Origin: Monosporascus cannonballus
Taxonomy: Eukaryota > Ascomycota > Sordariomycetes > Xylariales
DNA: 64,000 bases
Reading direction: 5' to 3'
Assembly (NCBI GenBank): GCA_004154925.1
Contig: QJNS01000014.1
Coordinates: 434,001-498,000, forward strand
In this document: positions 12,731-23,255 of the stretch, in pieces
Position numbering within the stretch: the first letter of the stretch is position 1
Layout of the letters: every line of letters begins with the position of its first letter
Notes under the pieces: model-generated
Database searches by the model: none
What the model was told of the DNA's origin: nothing
The model's input: the letters and a program-made list of their open reading frames with translations, nothing else
Made by a program: the position numbers and the translations under genes

Positions 12731-15249
12731 CGCCCATATATAACTCGACCGCGTCGATAAGTAGATGGATGGAGAGGAATTCTAGAGAAGAGACCCGGGT
12801 TCCTCGGCTCTTCCGATGCGGACTGTCGTCCCTCATGTGTCATGTGGAGCCATGGCACTTTTCAGAGTCAGACTATCCGAGTCTCGCGAGAAATGACAGC
12901 CCTGTTGAAGAAGGGCCATTCCATCATATGTTGTCGGTTTGTGTCAAGCTCAACTTTCGGCATTAACAGAAACAGACTTTTAACCCAAGCGCTATTAAAC
13001 CAGACCCAGTCACAGCCAGCTCGGTCGTATGTAAGTATCGCATATTACTTATAGGTCGTGCTATCAGGAAGAAAAGCTTAATATGACAACCTCTCGTTTC
13101 GTGCTGGTACCGCGGCATTGATTTGGGAGCATAGTTGGTTCCCTTTTAAACGCGCTGTTGGACGGTCGAGACAGACATTACGTAGCTACCTGCTCTGATT
13201 ATCTAGGCTGCATGAGACTACTCAGGTAAGATTGGCGGTCAACGCCGATTAGTCCCACTCAATGTCGCGGGAGTCATGCAGACGTCGTAGTACACCGGCC
13301 AAGGCCGCTATGGATGGTATGATCTCCTCAGCAGCGCTCCTCAGTTTTCGGTCCCCTCCCCCAGCCTTTCAATCAGCGTATCGAATTCTTCTATTAGAAA
13401 CCTCGCCGATTCAGAGCCTTGGCTTATTGTGTTGGCACTTGCGCAGTGGGTAATTTGCCAATTACGCCATGGGGAGCGCCGGTGGGCCTGAATGCCTAGG
13501 AGACATAGGCTGTGCACCGACCGCAGATGGATTGCGATCCAAGGCTGATTTATCTCGCTCATCTCCCTCTCTTCTCTCAAGGGGTTACGAGCAGAGAACT
13601 TTGGGCGCGGCTGCGCTGAGAAACTGTCCATTGACGCCCAAGACAGCTCTTCAAGTGTCCAATATAGATAGGGTGTTGGGACTGATAGGTAATGGATAGC
13701 CGAGGCTTTTAAGGCATATGCGCCCTATATCGGCGCCAAGATATCCACCCCGATTGGCTCGAAGCCTGGAACTGCTTGAACTGGGCTAAGGTCAATTTAA
13801 GCTCTGGAGAATATTCTTCGTGGCCTACTAGGGAGCACAGACGATGCCGCGCAGGCATTTAAGATTAGGTAGGTGAAGTCAATAAGGGGGGATGCGACGC
13901 CATTGTCACGATTTGCACTGACAGGAAGTTTCGTCGCTGACGAACAACTATGGTCAAATATATTCACATCTCGGTATAGATGCGGCAAATTGATCATGGA
14001 TATTTATTTGTTTATTTAGGTAGCATTCGCTATCGTATCTGCTTAGGGCAGACAAGATCCTTTAAAGGTGGAATGGTAAGTGGGCGATAATTGGACAATT
14101 GCATACCCCTGTCAAGAAATTAGAAGAGGCTACAGCGCTGTGTTGCCCTGGCACGATATCGATGGAAAAAATGGTCAGACAGGCGTGCTCAGCCACAGCC
14201 CATCATAAGGGGAGTTGTCAAACCACGTGCACGCGTAATAACCAGTCTTGGTAAGTCATTTGTGATCATATTCGTCCGTTGTTGATGAAGCATCTGCAAC
14301 AACCCAAGACGAAAATGAGACTTAGAGGCTTGGGGCCAATCGATATACAGTGTCCCTGAATCTTGGCACAGTCATGCTGGGTACCTCTGCAGACTGAAAG
14401 TCCACGTGCAAAATCCAGGTACAAGCGCGTGTGGGTGGGGTCTGCCACGTAAACCTTGCAGCCCTTGCAAAGTTGTTATCCACTTAATAGCCTACAAAGC
14501 TGGTAGGACAAATACGAAGCATCGGATAATGTATGGGGAGAAACACCAAAAAAATCTTATCGGGCCAGTCCCGAGTGCAACAATACACGACTCCCCGAAT
14601 ATTGCCATCATACTGCTCTTTGTCGCCCACTCTTGGACGGTATCTTTGAACAAAGTGCAACCCCATCATGCGGTCCAGAATTGCTTCCCCCGGACAGCCA
14701 ATAATATTCCAAAGCAGTTCTAAAGGTGTGTGGATCGATACTAGTCTGGGCTGGATCAATTTCAGGGGCGATTAGTGCATCATGCAATTGGCTCCGCTAG
14801 CCAGGGGATCGGTCGCTTGTTCCTGGCTAAATGGCGATCCCTCAGGAGAAGAATGCAGCTAATCTCGACCCCCCAAACAGTACCGCCGTTGATAGCAGGT
14901 TTTTGCGACCTAATGTCAGGTAGAATCCTGCCTACCAGGGAGGTACCTAGAGATAGATTTCCCCTAGCTGCCTCTAGTGGGCTTAAGGACGGCATGGGGG
15001 ACCAAATTTGTCAGGTATGTAAGCCGGTTGGGCCCCCCTTTCCGATTGCTTGTTTCTCTTTTCCTTTTTTTCCCCCTTCCCTTTATGTGAATTAACGTGA
15101 AGACTTCGTCGCTCTTTATTCACAACTACGTCGTCACTATCCGTGGGCTTGCTCACTGTCACTCCTTAAACCGACGCGATATAGTTAAAACTTCCGATAA
15201 CCATCTAGCTGCCCACACTATTGTTTACGCTGCAAAACATTAAGCAAAA
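12731..15249. other. Intergenic DNA with upstream region of the Asp f 4-like gene
   Basis: About 2.5 kb without a gene I can support. Open frames of 60-106 codons occur on both strands but overlap, lack domains and have mixed composition. The last 250 bp are the likely promoter of the gene at 15250: a strong pyrimidine tract (about 15031-15083) lies some 170-220 bp before the ATG, a common fungal core-promoter feature. No clear TATA box was seen at a sensible distance. Confidence 0.45.
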
Positions 15250-16302
15250 ATGCATATCAACAACTCGCTTCTACTGCTTGCCGCCATGGGTGCCAGCAAC
15301 GTCGCTGGGCGTGCCACCCACAGGCATCGCCATGCTGATCTCCACCACAAGGCGCGCAACGTCGGCGATATCGTCCATGCCACCATTGACGGTAAGATGG
15401 TGAGCTGGATCAACACGTATGACGGATCGAACGAAGGTGGCGAGTCCCCGGCTGAGGCCCCTGCCCCTGCTGCTGAGCCTTCCGCGAGCCCCGAGGCGGA
15501 AGTCAAGCCTGCCATCTACCAGGCCGAAGAGGTCAAGTCGTCTGCCCCCGTCTCTGCGACGTCGTACCCCAGCGCTCCCGCTCCCACCGAGAGCAGCTCA
15601 TCTGATGAGTCTGGCGAGTCCGATGACTCCGATGCATCCGACGACTCCGTCGATGATGCCGATGTCGTCAGCACCTACACCCCGTTCTGCAAGGCGGCCA
15701 ATAAGCGTGCCACTGCCGCCCAGATTGCCTACACCGGAAACGTTGGCTCCAAATGGGGCTGCAACCAGATGCTGGTCTCCAAGGACATCGCCGACAAGTA
15801 TGACTACAAGATCAAGGTCGTCGGCCAGAACAAGGAGCCCTGGAAGGTCGTCTGCACCAACAAGATTGGCCCCACGGGCAAGATTGATGGCTGGTACAAT
15901 GGCAACCATGCTGTCGAATTCATGTTGAAGCCCGGTGCCACCCAGTACATCGCCGTAGACAAGAACACTCAGGGCATCTGCGCTGCCGCCCCCGGCGACA
16001 GTATCCCCGTCGACGAGTTCGGCGGCTACGCGTCCACCTGGTTCGAGTTCGACTTCGCCAATGAAAGCAACAACGGCTGGTCTGGCGCCGACATCTCTGT
16101 CATCCAGGCGGAGGCCGCCGGCTTCAAGGCCCAGGGCATGAGGACGTGCCATGCGGACATCTGCTCCACCGTCTTCGATGGCCCCGCCGGCAGGGTCGTC
16201 GATAACGCATTCGACTTTGCGGCGCGCTGGGAGGACGGCATCGGCCTCAACATTGCCCCCGGCCCTTGTGAGATCGAGTACATCGTTGGTTACTCTGATT
16301 AA
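15250..16302 (+). CDS. Secreted Asp f 4-like (allergen-family) protein
   Basis: An intact, intron-free gene of 350 codons. Residues 1-20 form a signal peptide (MHINNSLLLLAAMGASNVAG). A His-rich stretch follows at 23-33. Residues 64-140 are low-complexity Pro/Ala/Glu then Ser/Asp-rich, probably an extended, possibly glycosylated linker. Residues about 141-350 resemble the Asp f 4 allergen family: KRATAAQIAYTGNVGS, GCNQM, NKIGPTGKIDGWYNGNHAVE, ASTWFEFDF, NGWSGADIS and GIGLNIAPGP. Seven Cys (147, 171, 202, 244, 300, 305, 340) lie in this domain, and a KR pair at 152-153 could be a Kex2-type site. The product is expected at the cell wall or outside the cell; family members have no established enzyme activity. 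High third-position GC and no RIP-type stops show it is preserved among dead neighbours. Confidence 0.93.
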   Translation: MHINNSLLLLAAMGASNVAGRATHRHRHADLHHKARNVGDIVHATIDGKMVSWINTYDGSNEGGESPAEAPAPAAEPSASPEAEVKPAIYQAEEVKSSAPVSATSYPSAPAPTESSSSDESGESDDSDASDDSVDDADVVSTYTPFCKAANKRATAAQIAYTGNVGSKWGCNQMLVSKDIADKYDYKIKVVGQNKEPWKVVCTNKIGPTGKIDGWYNGNHAVEFMLKPGATQYIAVDKNTQGICAAAPGDSIPVDEFGGYASTWFEFDFANESNNGWSGADISVIQAEAAGFKAQGMRTCHADICSTVFDGPAGRVVDNAFDFAARWEDGIGLNIAPGPCEIEYIVGYSD

Positions 16303-16771
16303 ATCCTGGATTGAAGAGAAAGTGGTGGTATGCCAAATAGCGTCATCTATCTAGGATTTGTGTATGCAGGACTGGATACAAACATACGTCTTTTTTCAAC
16401 CATGCTTCCTGAAGAGAACTATTGATCTTTTGCGACTGTACCTATTTACCTGCTGCACGTAAATAATTGTTTTTCAATGCTGCACAGTGCACTTACCAAG
16501 CCAAGATGGTGTGTAGTAAGAATAATTGGCACACCCAGGACGCATAAACAATTGTTGAGTGTCAATTACAATATTCTGACTACCACCTTGCTTGCTTACC
16601 TGTCCATCAGAAGTCGCGCACCGCACGTTCAATTAAGGCTCGAGTCAGTGCGTTCTCCGGATCCACAGCGATGGGTCTCGCGATGGCTCGTGCTAACACG
16701 ATTTAGACTCTGGGCCTATCAGGGCGGGTGGGACCCAAGCTCCACGGCGGATAACTCCCAGCAGGAGACCC
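16303..16771. other. 3' region of the secreted-protein gene, nothing further recognised
   Basis: The likely 3' untranslated region and intergenic DNA follow the TAA at 16300-16302. I saw no domain, repeat or RNA gene. A 122-codon frame beginning at 16477 has no recognisable features and runs opposite to the degenerate ORF to its right. Confidence 0.45.
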
Positions 16772-17494
16772 CTAATCTGTGCAGCTACACCAAGCTACTC
16801 GAACAAAACCACTCGTCGATATTGAGAGGAGACGGCACTCTGTAGCCTTCCAGGGTTCAACGGCATCCGGGTCCACTGGCCGTGGAGGGTACGGGAATAG
16901 GACTAGTTGAAAATTTTCATGCATGTTAATCAAGACAAATTTTCTCGACCTTCTTCCCGAGTCGGTCGTGCGTCTCAGCAGACGTCGAGCGCGGCTAGGC
17001 ACGAACTGTTCCCCGCGCGGCCTCCTGTCCGCGTCATCCGGCCTAGTGTAGCACGGACATGCGCTCGCTAACGTGGGAGCCGTAATGATCGACCAGTGAT
17101 CTTCGCCGTTGTTGTATAGCCCGGTGGGCGAGTACCCGGTTTCGGGCCTGCGGACGTGCGCCATGGCCCTCCACGACTCGTTGCTACCGTGTTTTTCGAT
17201 GACCGATTGAGAGGCGGCCGCAACTCATGGTTTCCCTCGGCCGTCGCGACCAATTGAGAACCTGAAGAGGATCGGGAAGACAAGGTGTAGGTTCGAATAC
17301 CGTGAATATTCTTTTAAGAGGGCCTTGGCCTTGGCCCGTTGTGGAGCTGTCTTGACTCTTCCCGACTTCCAGTGGAGCCCGATATCCACTTGATGCAGTT
17401 GAGAGGCAACACAAACAGTCTTTTGCCGCCAATAGTAGAGGCGGGATGGTTTGCTTGTGACATTCGAGTTGGCCGGAAGACATAGTGAGCGCAT
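16772..17494 (-). pseudogene. Degenerate unknown protein ORF, one in-frame stop
   Basis: Two long open segments on the minus strand (17494-17225 and 17164-16772) are in the same frame. Apart from the TGA at 17227-17225 the frame stays open for about 240 codons. The middle has a protein-like sequence (SVIEKHGSNESWRAMAHV, then RRPETGYSPTGLYNNGEDHW) unlike random translation. The left end is Arg-rich and less convincing, so the true end may be earlier. The TGA could come from TGG (Trp) by G-to-A. I do not recognise the family and claim no function. It may instead be one exon of a spliced gene. Confidence 0.4.
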
Positions 17495-17944
17495 CCATGC
17501 TCTCCCTCGAACTGCTTAGGAAGATGTTGATGAAAAGGGAGGGTATAACCCGGCCGACGATGTGCGCAGATAATTGCTCAGAGACTTGTCCCTACTAGAA
17601 TTGCATAATAGAATGATGGAAACCGGTGTAGCACAACAATCAGCTTCAGCTTCCATTATCTTAATCCATCCATGGGTGCATAAGCGGAGACGGTACATAT
17701 GAATGAACACACATGCTGCTCCCTCCCGTCGAGCGAGCTTAAAGGGTATATATCCGACCTCTCCCAACCCGCCTTAAACTCCTCGTAGCCTTTCACGCAG
17801 CCCTAGACGTCGGATGAACAACACCGCCCAATATGTTGTCTCATAAACCAGTCACCGCCACCTCGCAAACCGAGAACCCATCTAAGGAGAAGTCAGTTGA
17901 CGAGTGCCAAGGCGGTATTCGGCTCTGAGGGTGTATACCGTACC
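17495..17944. other. Intergenic DNA, nothing recognised
   Basis: The segment lies between the degenerate ORF and the 199-codon ORF. An 83-codon minus-strand frame (17516-17767) is present but has mixed composition and no recognisable domain. The right-hand part probably contains the 3' end of the transcript from 18544. Confidence 0.4.
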
Positions 17945-18544
17945 TCAGTAGCCGCGAAACGCGATCCCCTCGTTGACGTACTCCTGCGATTCCAGGAAGT
18001 AGATGAACCACTTCTTGAAGGCACCCTTCTTCTTCGTCTTCGGTTTGTCGCCGCCCTCGATACCAGCGACCGGGGACGAGGAAGACGACGGCGGCGTCGA
18101 TGCGGACCCGTCCGATGAGCTGCTATCCGTGGTAAATCCGTCCGTAGAGGTAGGCGTGTCCGGCTCCTGCGGTCCCAATCCCACACCCACATGCTTCGCA
18201 TCCTTACCCTCGCCCCAGCGGGCCTTCCGGGCGGGAACGGGAACGACCCCCTCCAGCGCCGCGGCGCCCGCGCCAGGGTCCAGGACGCACAGGCCGAGCG
18301 CGAGCTCGCGCAGATCCGCGGCGTTGAAGCGGCGATCGCCGGCCACAGGTCCGAACGCGCAGACGTCTGCCCCTGCCTTGTTGGACTTCAGGCGCCGCTG
18401 CGGCAACATGTCGTTGATCAACGCGTCCGCCGCGGCGTTAACCGTGGGGTCCACGGCCCGCAGGCGGCCCACGAGATCGCGCAGCTGGTCTGCGGAGAGT
18501 CGGCGGAGGGTTAATGGCAGGTGATGGGGTAGTGATGTCGCCAT
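17945..18544 (-). CDS. Hypothetical 199-aa protein
   Basis: An intact ORF of 199 codons on the minus strand, starting at ATGGCGACATCA in a good context (AGCATGG). I do not recognise the family. Residues about 10-60 look helical and Leu/Arg-rich (LRRLSADQLRDLVGRLRAVD). Residues 75-105 form another Ala/Leu-rich helical part (NAADLRELALGLCVLDPG). Residues about 125-160 are Ser/Thr/Pro-rich and probably disordered. A basic segment KPKTKKKGAFKKWF precedes the C-terminal FLESQEYVNEGIAFRGY. There is no signal peptide or membrane segment. High GC3 with several overlapping frames is typical of a real GC-rich fungal exon, but a spurious frame cannot be excluded. There are no RIP-type stops. Confidence 0.6.
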   Translation of the reverse strand: MATSLPHHLPLTLRRLSADQLRDLVGRLRAVDPTVNAAADALINDMLPQRRLKSNKAGADVCAFGPVAGDRRFNAADLRELALGLCVLDPGAGAAALEGVVPVPARKARWGEGKDAKHVGVGLGPQEPDTPTSTDGFTTDSSSSDGSASTPPSSSSSPVAGIEGGDKPKTKKKGAFKKWFIYFLESQEYVNEGIAFRGY

Positions 18545-20167
18545 GCTTTGCTTGGCTGGGAAGAACGGGCGGGTGGTGGATTGGGCCTCGTGGTCTATGA
18601 TCGCTGGTGGCGAGGTTGAGGATGAGGATGATGGAGAAGGCTGTAAATTTATGGACTATTTTTGATTGTTTGAGGTCTGTGTTTGTAGGTAGGTACTTGC
18701 AGGAAATGCTGATTGGGTTAGATGCCTTGCTTGAATGATGACGGGAGACACGGAGGATGATTAACGATTGACGGTGTACAAGCTATGGCCAACTTTTCAC
18801 GGAGCGTCAATTGACAAACTTGCCTAAGAAGGGCGGCGGCGGCAGTGAAACATGTCTATCATTACCTAAGATTCTATGATTATACTTGCGAAGTGTGTGC
18901 GTGCCTGAGTATGAGACCTGACATCACACACTGAAGCGTTTGAGACTGAAGAATGCATTACTAGCTTAACATTTTAAAAGGTCTTAGCCAAATTTATCAA
19001 GGCCATAATTCCTTTTTTAAATATATGGAAATATAGTAAGAGACCACTTTGTTTTCGCACACATTACTAGGGCTTCTTACCAGATGTTTGCTTCGCTGCC
19101 CGGGTTCACGTCGAGATTAAAATTTGGTCATTATCAGTTAAATCAAATGTGAAAATGTCCGTCCATAAGACTTATATCATCCGGTTTAAAGTCTCGCGTT
19201 GGTTTATCAATTCTTACACGATATCGGCAGGAGACAGGCCGATGAAGGTCTTCAATTGAAACCTTCCTGTTCCTCTCCGAACTGAACTAGCGACACATAA
19301 TTGTCAACCCCGAAAGGAAGATGGATTTTGAGTAGGACCTATACAAGGTTGTTGATGAATGATGGATGTGTGACTGTCCAATCATGTCGGCATGTCACAT
19401 ACCTGAACGCCACAGCTAAAAGGCTTGTTCATCATCGAGAGCATAATCCGTCTAGGCACCTGTTGCCTGGGACCCATAAAACAGAAGTTTAGACACAGCA
19501 TAACATAGACATTAGGTCAAGAGAAGAAAGGGGGAAACACACAAGGACCATGCGGACCAGATATACCGCAGTCGTTGTTCTGAGGACATGAAAAGATATT
19601 CCGACTCGCTACTCCTGCCCTACCGCCACAGCCACCCCGTCATCGTTACCTCTTCTGGCCTCGCTTGCGAAAAGCCCTTCTATATATAAAAGAAAAGTAG
19701 GTGGGCCACTGACCTCTTCGTTCTTTTTCTATTCCGGGTATTAACCAGCATTCCGCAGAATGTATTATCCGGAACCATTTCTTCCACCTCATGCTCCCCC
19801 AAATTTTAGGCAAAAGAAATCGTAAAGGGGTATTGCGTTTATTATCTATACTTTCATATGCTTTCGTGATGAACAAAATGTATAAGATGCCCAAAAGCTC
19901 GTCTGAAGAGAAGCATAGGTCCTAACGAGCACAGCATATAGAGACAGCTTCATGTACATCATAATCGGCAGTCTGTTTGTTGACTTAGGGTTCTGAGAAC
20001 TCCTTGGTTTCCCCCTCTGTTCGTTAACAGGAGATTAGGTTAGGTGTACTTGCCTGGTTGCCCCAAGCAGCCCCGCTCTTGCACAAATGCCGTTAGATTC
20101 ACACGCGTTATAGTTCAGAAGTTCTGAAATGCTATCTCGTGGAACCTAGGTGGCGGTTTTGCTATAC
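18545..20167. other. Intergenic DNA, nothing recognised
   Basis: About 1.6 kb without a supportable gene. The first 200 bp are the upstream region of the minus-strand ORF starting at 18544 and include G/T-rich tracts. Short frames at 19301-19492 (plus) and 19646-19894 (minus) show no domains. A modest AT-rich patch lies near 18960-19050. No repeat shared with the rest of the window was noticed before the family F LTR at 20173. Confidence 0.45.
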
Positions 20168-20172
20168 AGCAC

Positions 20173-20585
20173 TGTTGAACCTAGCAACGCCATGGCTTAG
20201 TTAGCTAACCGGCTAGTGGAAATAGCTTCAGCCACTCCGGTATTTTTATCTCTTGGCTACCACTGTTTTTATCTATATTTAAGGAGGGTTCACCACCTTC
20301 ACCTTCTATAGAAGACCTTCTAAAGGTCAGGCAACCTTTAATACAAGTTCTGTCGTGGAATAGGGGTATCTGTGTTAGTCATCAAGCTCCACAGCACCCG
20401 GAAGAACCTTATTCCGGCGCTCCCACAGTATATAGAGAGCTTCCTAGCTACCGCTCCTTGGAGCTCAATTCTAGTCAGACAATTATCACTTCCCACACTC
20501 CATGCAACCTTTTCTCGCGATCAGCCTAACTGTGACAAGTTCTTCTTCAGTTATATGCTTCTGTGTGTGATGTCAGGGTCTCACA
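20173..20585 (+). repeat. Solo copia LTR, family F, interrupted by a family A LTR
   Basis: The LTR starts TGTTGAACCTAGC and ends GGGTCTCACA. After removing the nested LTR and one duplication it is 221 bp, close to the 234-bp copy at 11623-11856. Flanks AGCAC (20168-20172) and AGTAC (20586-20590) form a 5-bp target duplication with one C/T difference. No internal region is present, so it is a solo LTR. A later family A insertion sits at 20351-20537. Confidence 0.82.
20351..20537 (+). repeat. Solo LTR, copia family A, nested
   Basis: The 187-bp LTR (TGTCGTGGAATAGGGG to TAACTGTGACA) is flanked by exact AGTTC target duplications at 20346-20350 and 20538-20542. It splits the family F LTR; the uninterrupted equivalent (ATACACTCTTTCTTCAG) is seen near 11806-11822. 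It is the least mutated family A copy and a good reference for reading decay in the others. The middle has GTATATAGAGAG, a likely TATA region. Confidence 0.93.
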
Positions 20586-20590
20586 AGTAC

Positions 20591-21555
20591 CAGTATGTGC
20601 AAGATAGCAACCACGTATGGCCATTATAATTACGGAGCCTAATAATCGAACAAAGACCTAGCCATCAAGCTGGACGTGATACTCTTTTTACGAACTATTC
20701 ACAGATCCATGAACTGTCATAAACCTATCGATATGGTGTGTAAGTATCCTGTGCAATACTCCTTATTTCCCAATTCAGCTGGCTTGGTTGCCTTTTAGGT
20801 AACTAAAAGGATATATTTTGTCAATCATTAACACTTTTACGACATGTCAACCTGGATGACTTAGAATTATTGAGGTCACGTACAGCCTTGCTGCTTTTCC
20901 CAGGTCCCCTCAGGCGCTAATCATCCTGTACTTACCCTTGCGTAGGCACTGATGCCCTTATAATGTAATACTGCCTGAAGAACTTCAAGTATAACCGACG
21001 GATATTAATACAAGGCCCCCGAATATAAGAGTAACCGCAAGATTCTTTAGTTTGAATGGTAATATCTTACAACATAATTTTGATCGTTACTATTGTCTCT
21101 GTTGTTTTCTTTTGTTATTTTTAAATTCATTAAAAATCACTTTTACCTGTACGTATCGGTAATTATTTTTCATATTTTCCGTACGCATTAATTTTCGTTA
21201 TTGGTACTTAATTTATAAATATTATAATTTAGTCCTCTTTTTTCCCCTCCCTTTTTTATGCTTCTTATATTCCACTTTCATATAACTTGAGGTAATAGGG
21301 AATATCGTCGGACAGATACGGAATAATCTAGGTAGTACTTTTCTAGGGGTTTACAATAAACTGAAACCGGACGGATCTTGCTCCAGCGCATTTCTTAGTT
21401 TTTAGGGCGCATCCCGAAATGGCGCCGCTGTGAGGCGGAGCAGATTTGACGGCTCAGCCCTTACACTTTGCAACATTCATTGAAACGAGGCACACATATA
21501 GTGGCAATGGGTCTCGAACTGATGCAATAGCCCTCTATCTGCTTCAAGGGACACG
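20591..21555. other. Intergenic DNA with an AT-rich patch
   Basis: No gene recognised. About 21060-21260 is markedly AT-rich with scattered CpG, like the RIP-degraded blocks, and may be a small old transposon fragment. The final 250 bp are the presumed promoter of the STAND-type gene at 21556. Confidence 0.45.
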
Positions 21556-22642
21556 ATGTCCGTTGGCTTCGGCTTCTCCGTGGGCGACTTTCTCGCAGCA
21601 CTCAAACTCGTCGGCACCCTAATTGACGCCCTCCGCGAATCCTCGCATGCCAGCTCCTCCTTCCACTCGCTGATTAGCGAACTCTACGCACTCGAATCAG
21701 TGCTCCTCCGCGTTAAGCGTCTCGACTTCGATGATCGCCACAACGTCGGAAAACTCGCGCTACGGCAGGCAGCGTCTCAATGCCAGCGCACGACTGATGC
21801 ATTCTGGAAGGAGATACAGAAGTACCAGCCTCATCTGCAACAAAGCGGGACAGACTCGAGGATAAGGGATGGATGGGCAAAGGTCAAGTGGGCGGTCTGC
21901 AAGAAGAATGATTTAGAGAAGTTTCGGTCTCAGATCAGAGGCCAACCTGCGTGTCTTTCAGTTAGTGCATGACATTTAGCTATTCATTCTCAGGATTCCG
22001 GGGCAGGTTCAGCGCCAACAGCCGGTGTATCTGATCGATGCTTTTAATAAGGAGAGTCCGTTCCTTCTAGAGTTTGTGAGGTCGGCAGAGGCACTGCTTG
22101 CTGTGCTAAAGGCCAATATCAAAATATCAGGCTGTGATCCGGATATGATCGATCGGGGAGAGTTTGTAATTGAGGAGTTAGGAACGCAAAACTCGATTGA
22201 TCTCTTGGAGCCGTGGGATAGTTGCTTCTATCCCGGGCAAAAGGTTGCGATGAGCGTGGTCTTCAAGCAGCGAAGAACCCTCAAATCTTCGTGTCCGAGA
22301 TGTGGCAGAGATCACGAGGAGGCAGCCGGCAAGGAAATCACATGGTCAGTTGAAGGCATCTTGAATTGTGTGCCCTTTACCCGTTCTTACTTGCGTAGCA
22401 TCGCCTGTGGCACCATATTCCGCCGTATCGAGGAAGTTAGCGAATACAGGCGAGACTCGAGTCAAGCATGCCATTTCGGTGGCGAATTAGACCCTGGGGA
22501 TGTGCCGGAAAGGCCAGTCAATGGACCAACAAAGCCACCGAAAGAGAGGAAACGAGATGCGGACGATGCACTAACAAACGTACAAAAATTCCGCCGAATA
22601 CAACTTATTAGTACATCCATCATTGCTCGGTCCCACCTATGA
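21556..22642 (+). pseudogene. STAND N-terminal-domain / ubiquitin-like-domain protein, internally deleted
   Basis: The first 125 codons (MSVGFGFSVGDFLAALKLVG onward, to KKNDLEKFRSQIRG) match the fungal N-terminal domain of STAND proteins, an all-helical domain found before NACHT/NB-ARC modules in NLR-like receptors. The downstream part (QPVYLIDAFNKESPF, MIDRGEFVIEELGT, PWDSCFYPGQKVAMSVVF) matches the fungal ubiquitin-like domain often paired with it. A zinc-ribbon-like pair follows: CPRC, then C..C after splicing. Relatives, as I remember them, have roughly 80 more helical residues between the halves. Here the sequence jumps from SQIRG to NLRVFQLVHDI near 21940 with a change of frame, then meets TAG at 21977-21979, where Gln is expected. 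So the gene is broken by a deletion, a frameshift and a C-to-T-type stop. Confidence 0.78.
22345..22398 (+). other. Probable 54-bp intron in the STAND/ubiquitin-like gene
   Basis: The donor is GTCAGT and the acceptor GCGTAG. Removing these 54 bp joins KEIT-C to IACGTIFRRIEEVSEY, which restores the second CxxC of the zinc-ribbon and the family's usual FRRIEEV. The length is a multiple of three, so the unspliced frame stays open and would add 18 residues out of character with the family. The short size is typical of filamentous ascomycetes. Confidence 0.7.
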
Positions 22643-23255
22643 TCCCATACGCGTAAATCTTTATGAGCGGCAGAATCACGACTGGTTCGATTTGGGGACC
22701 GGCTTCTGCACCAGTATACTTGTAAATGTGGGTCGTTCGTCATATATTGTGTTCATGCTAGTAAAATTTACGATCCCATGGGCCCTTTGACTACCTGGTC
22801 GTATCACATTCCATCACCGCTTAGGCAATGGCAGATATTAAATTATCACAGGGTGACCCACGGCTATACGTCCAGTCGGAAGACGAACCCGATCACATTC
22901 TTCTTGAGACAAGCATAGGCAGGGGTGACAGTTAAGAAAAGCAGCAAGGTACTAGTACCCAAAGCAAGATGAACTCAAGAGGGAAAAGTGCTAATACCAA
23001 TGTTGCAGACACGTTAATTGTATGGACGGAGCTGAATGGAACGGATAGGGCACTTTACTTTCGAGCACCCTGAAGGATGCGGGGCAATATGGTATTCGAA
23101 TCTGTTTTTTCACCACAAATGCGCTGTCTAATATAATGTTAGGGACTTCATTACGGGTGCGCAGCAACAATATGATAGATTAGCACTGGTAAGATGAGCT
23201 TCTACGCATCATTAAATGCTGTGCTAATCAAGACTGGTACACGATAAAGAGTGAC
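22643..23255. other. Intergenic or degenerate coding DNA
   Basis: Ordinary composition, no long open frame. It lies between two remnants of STAND/NLR-type genes and may be decayed coding DNA. The plus strand near 22860-22925 reads RLYVQSEDEPDHILLETSIG, which looks protein-like but belongs to no family I can name. Confidence 0.35.

Noticed and set aside
13341..13631. 96-codon minus-strand frame
   Set aside because: Overlaps an open frame on the other strand; only a short stretch (FLIEEFDTLIERLGEG) looks protein-like and I could not extend it.
14406..14759. Overlapping 105- and 91-codon frames on opposite strands
   Set aside because: No domain, no start context, no coherent composition.
15419..16152. 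169- and 184-codon frames overlapping the Asp f 4-like gene
   Set aside because: GC-rich shadows of the real gene in other frames.
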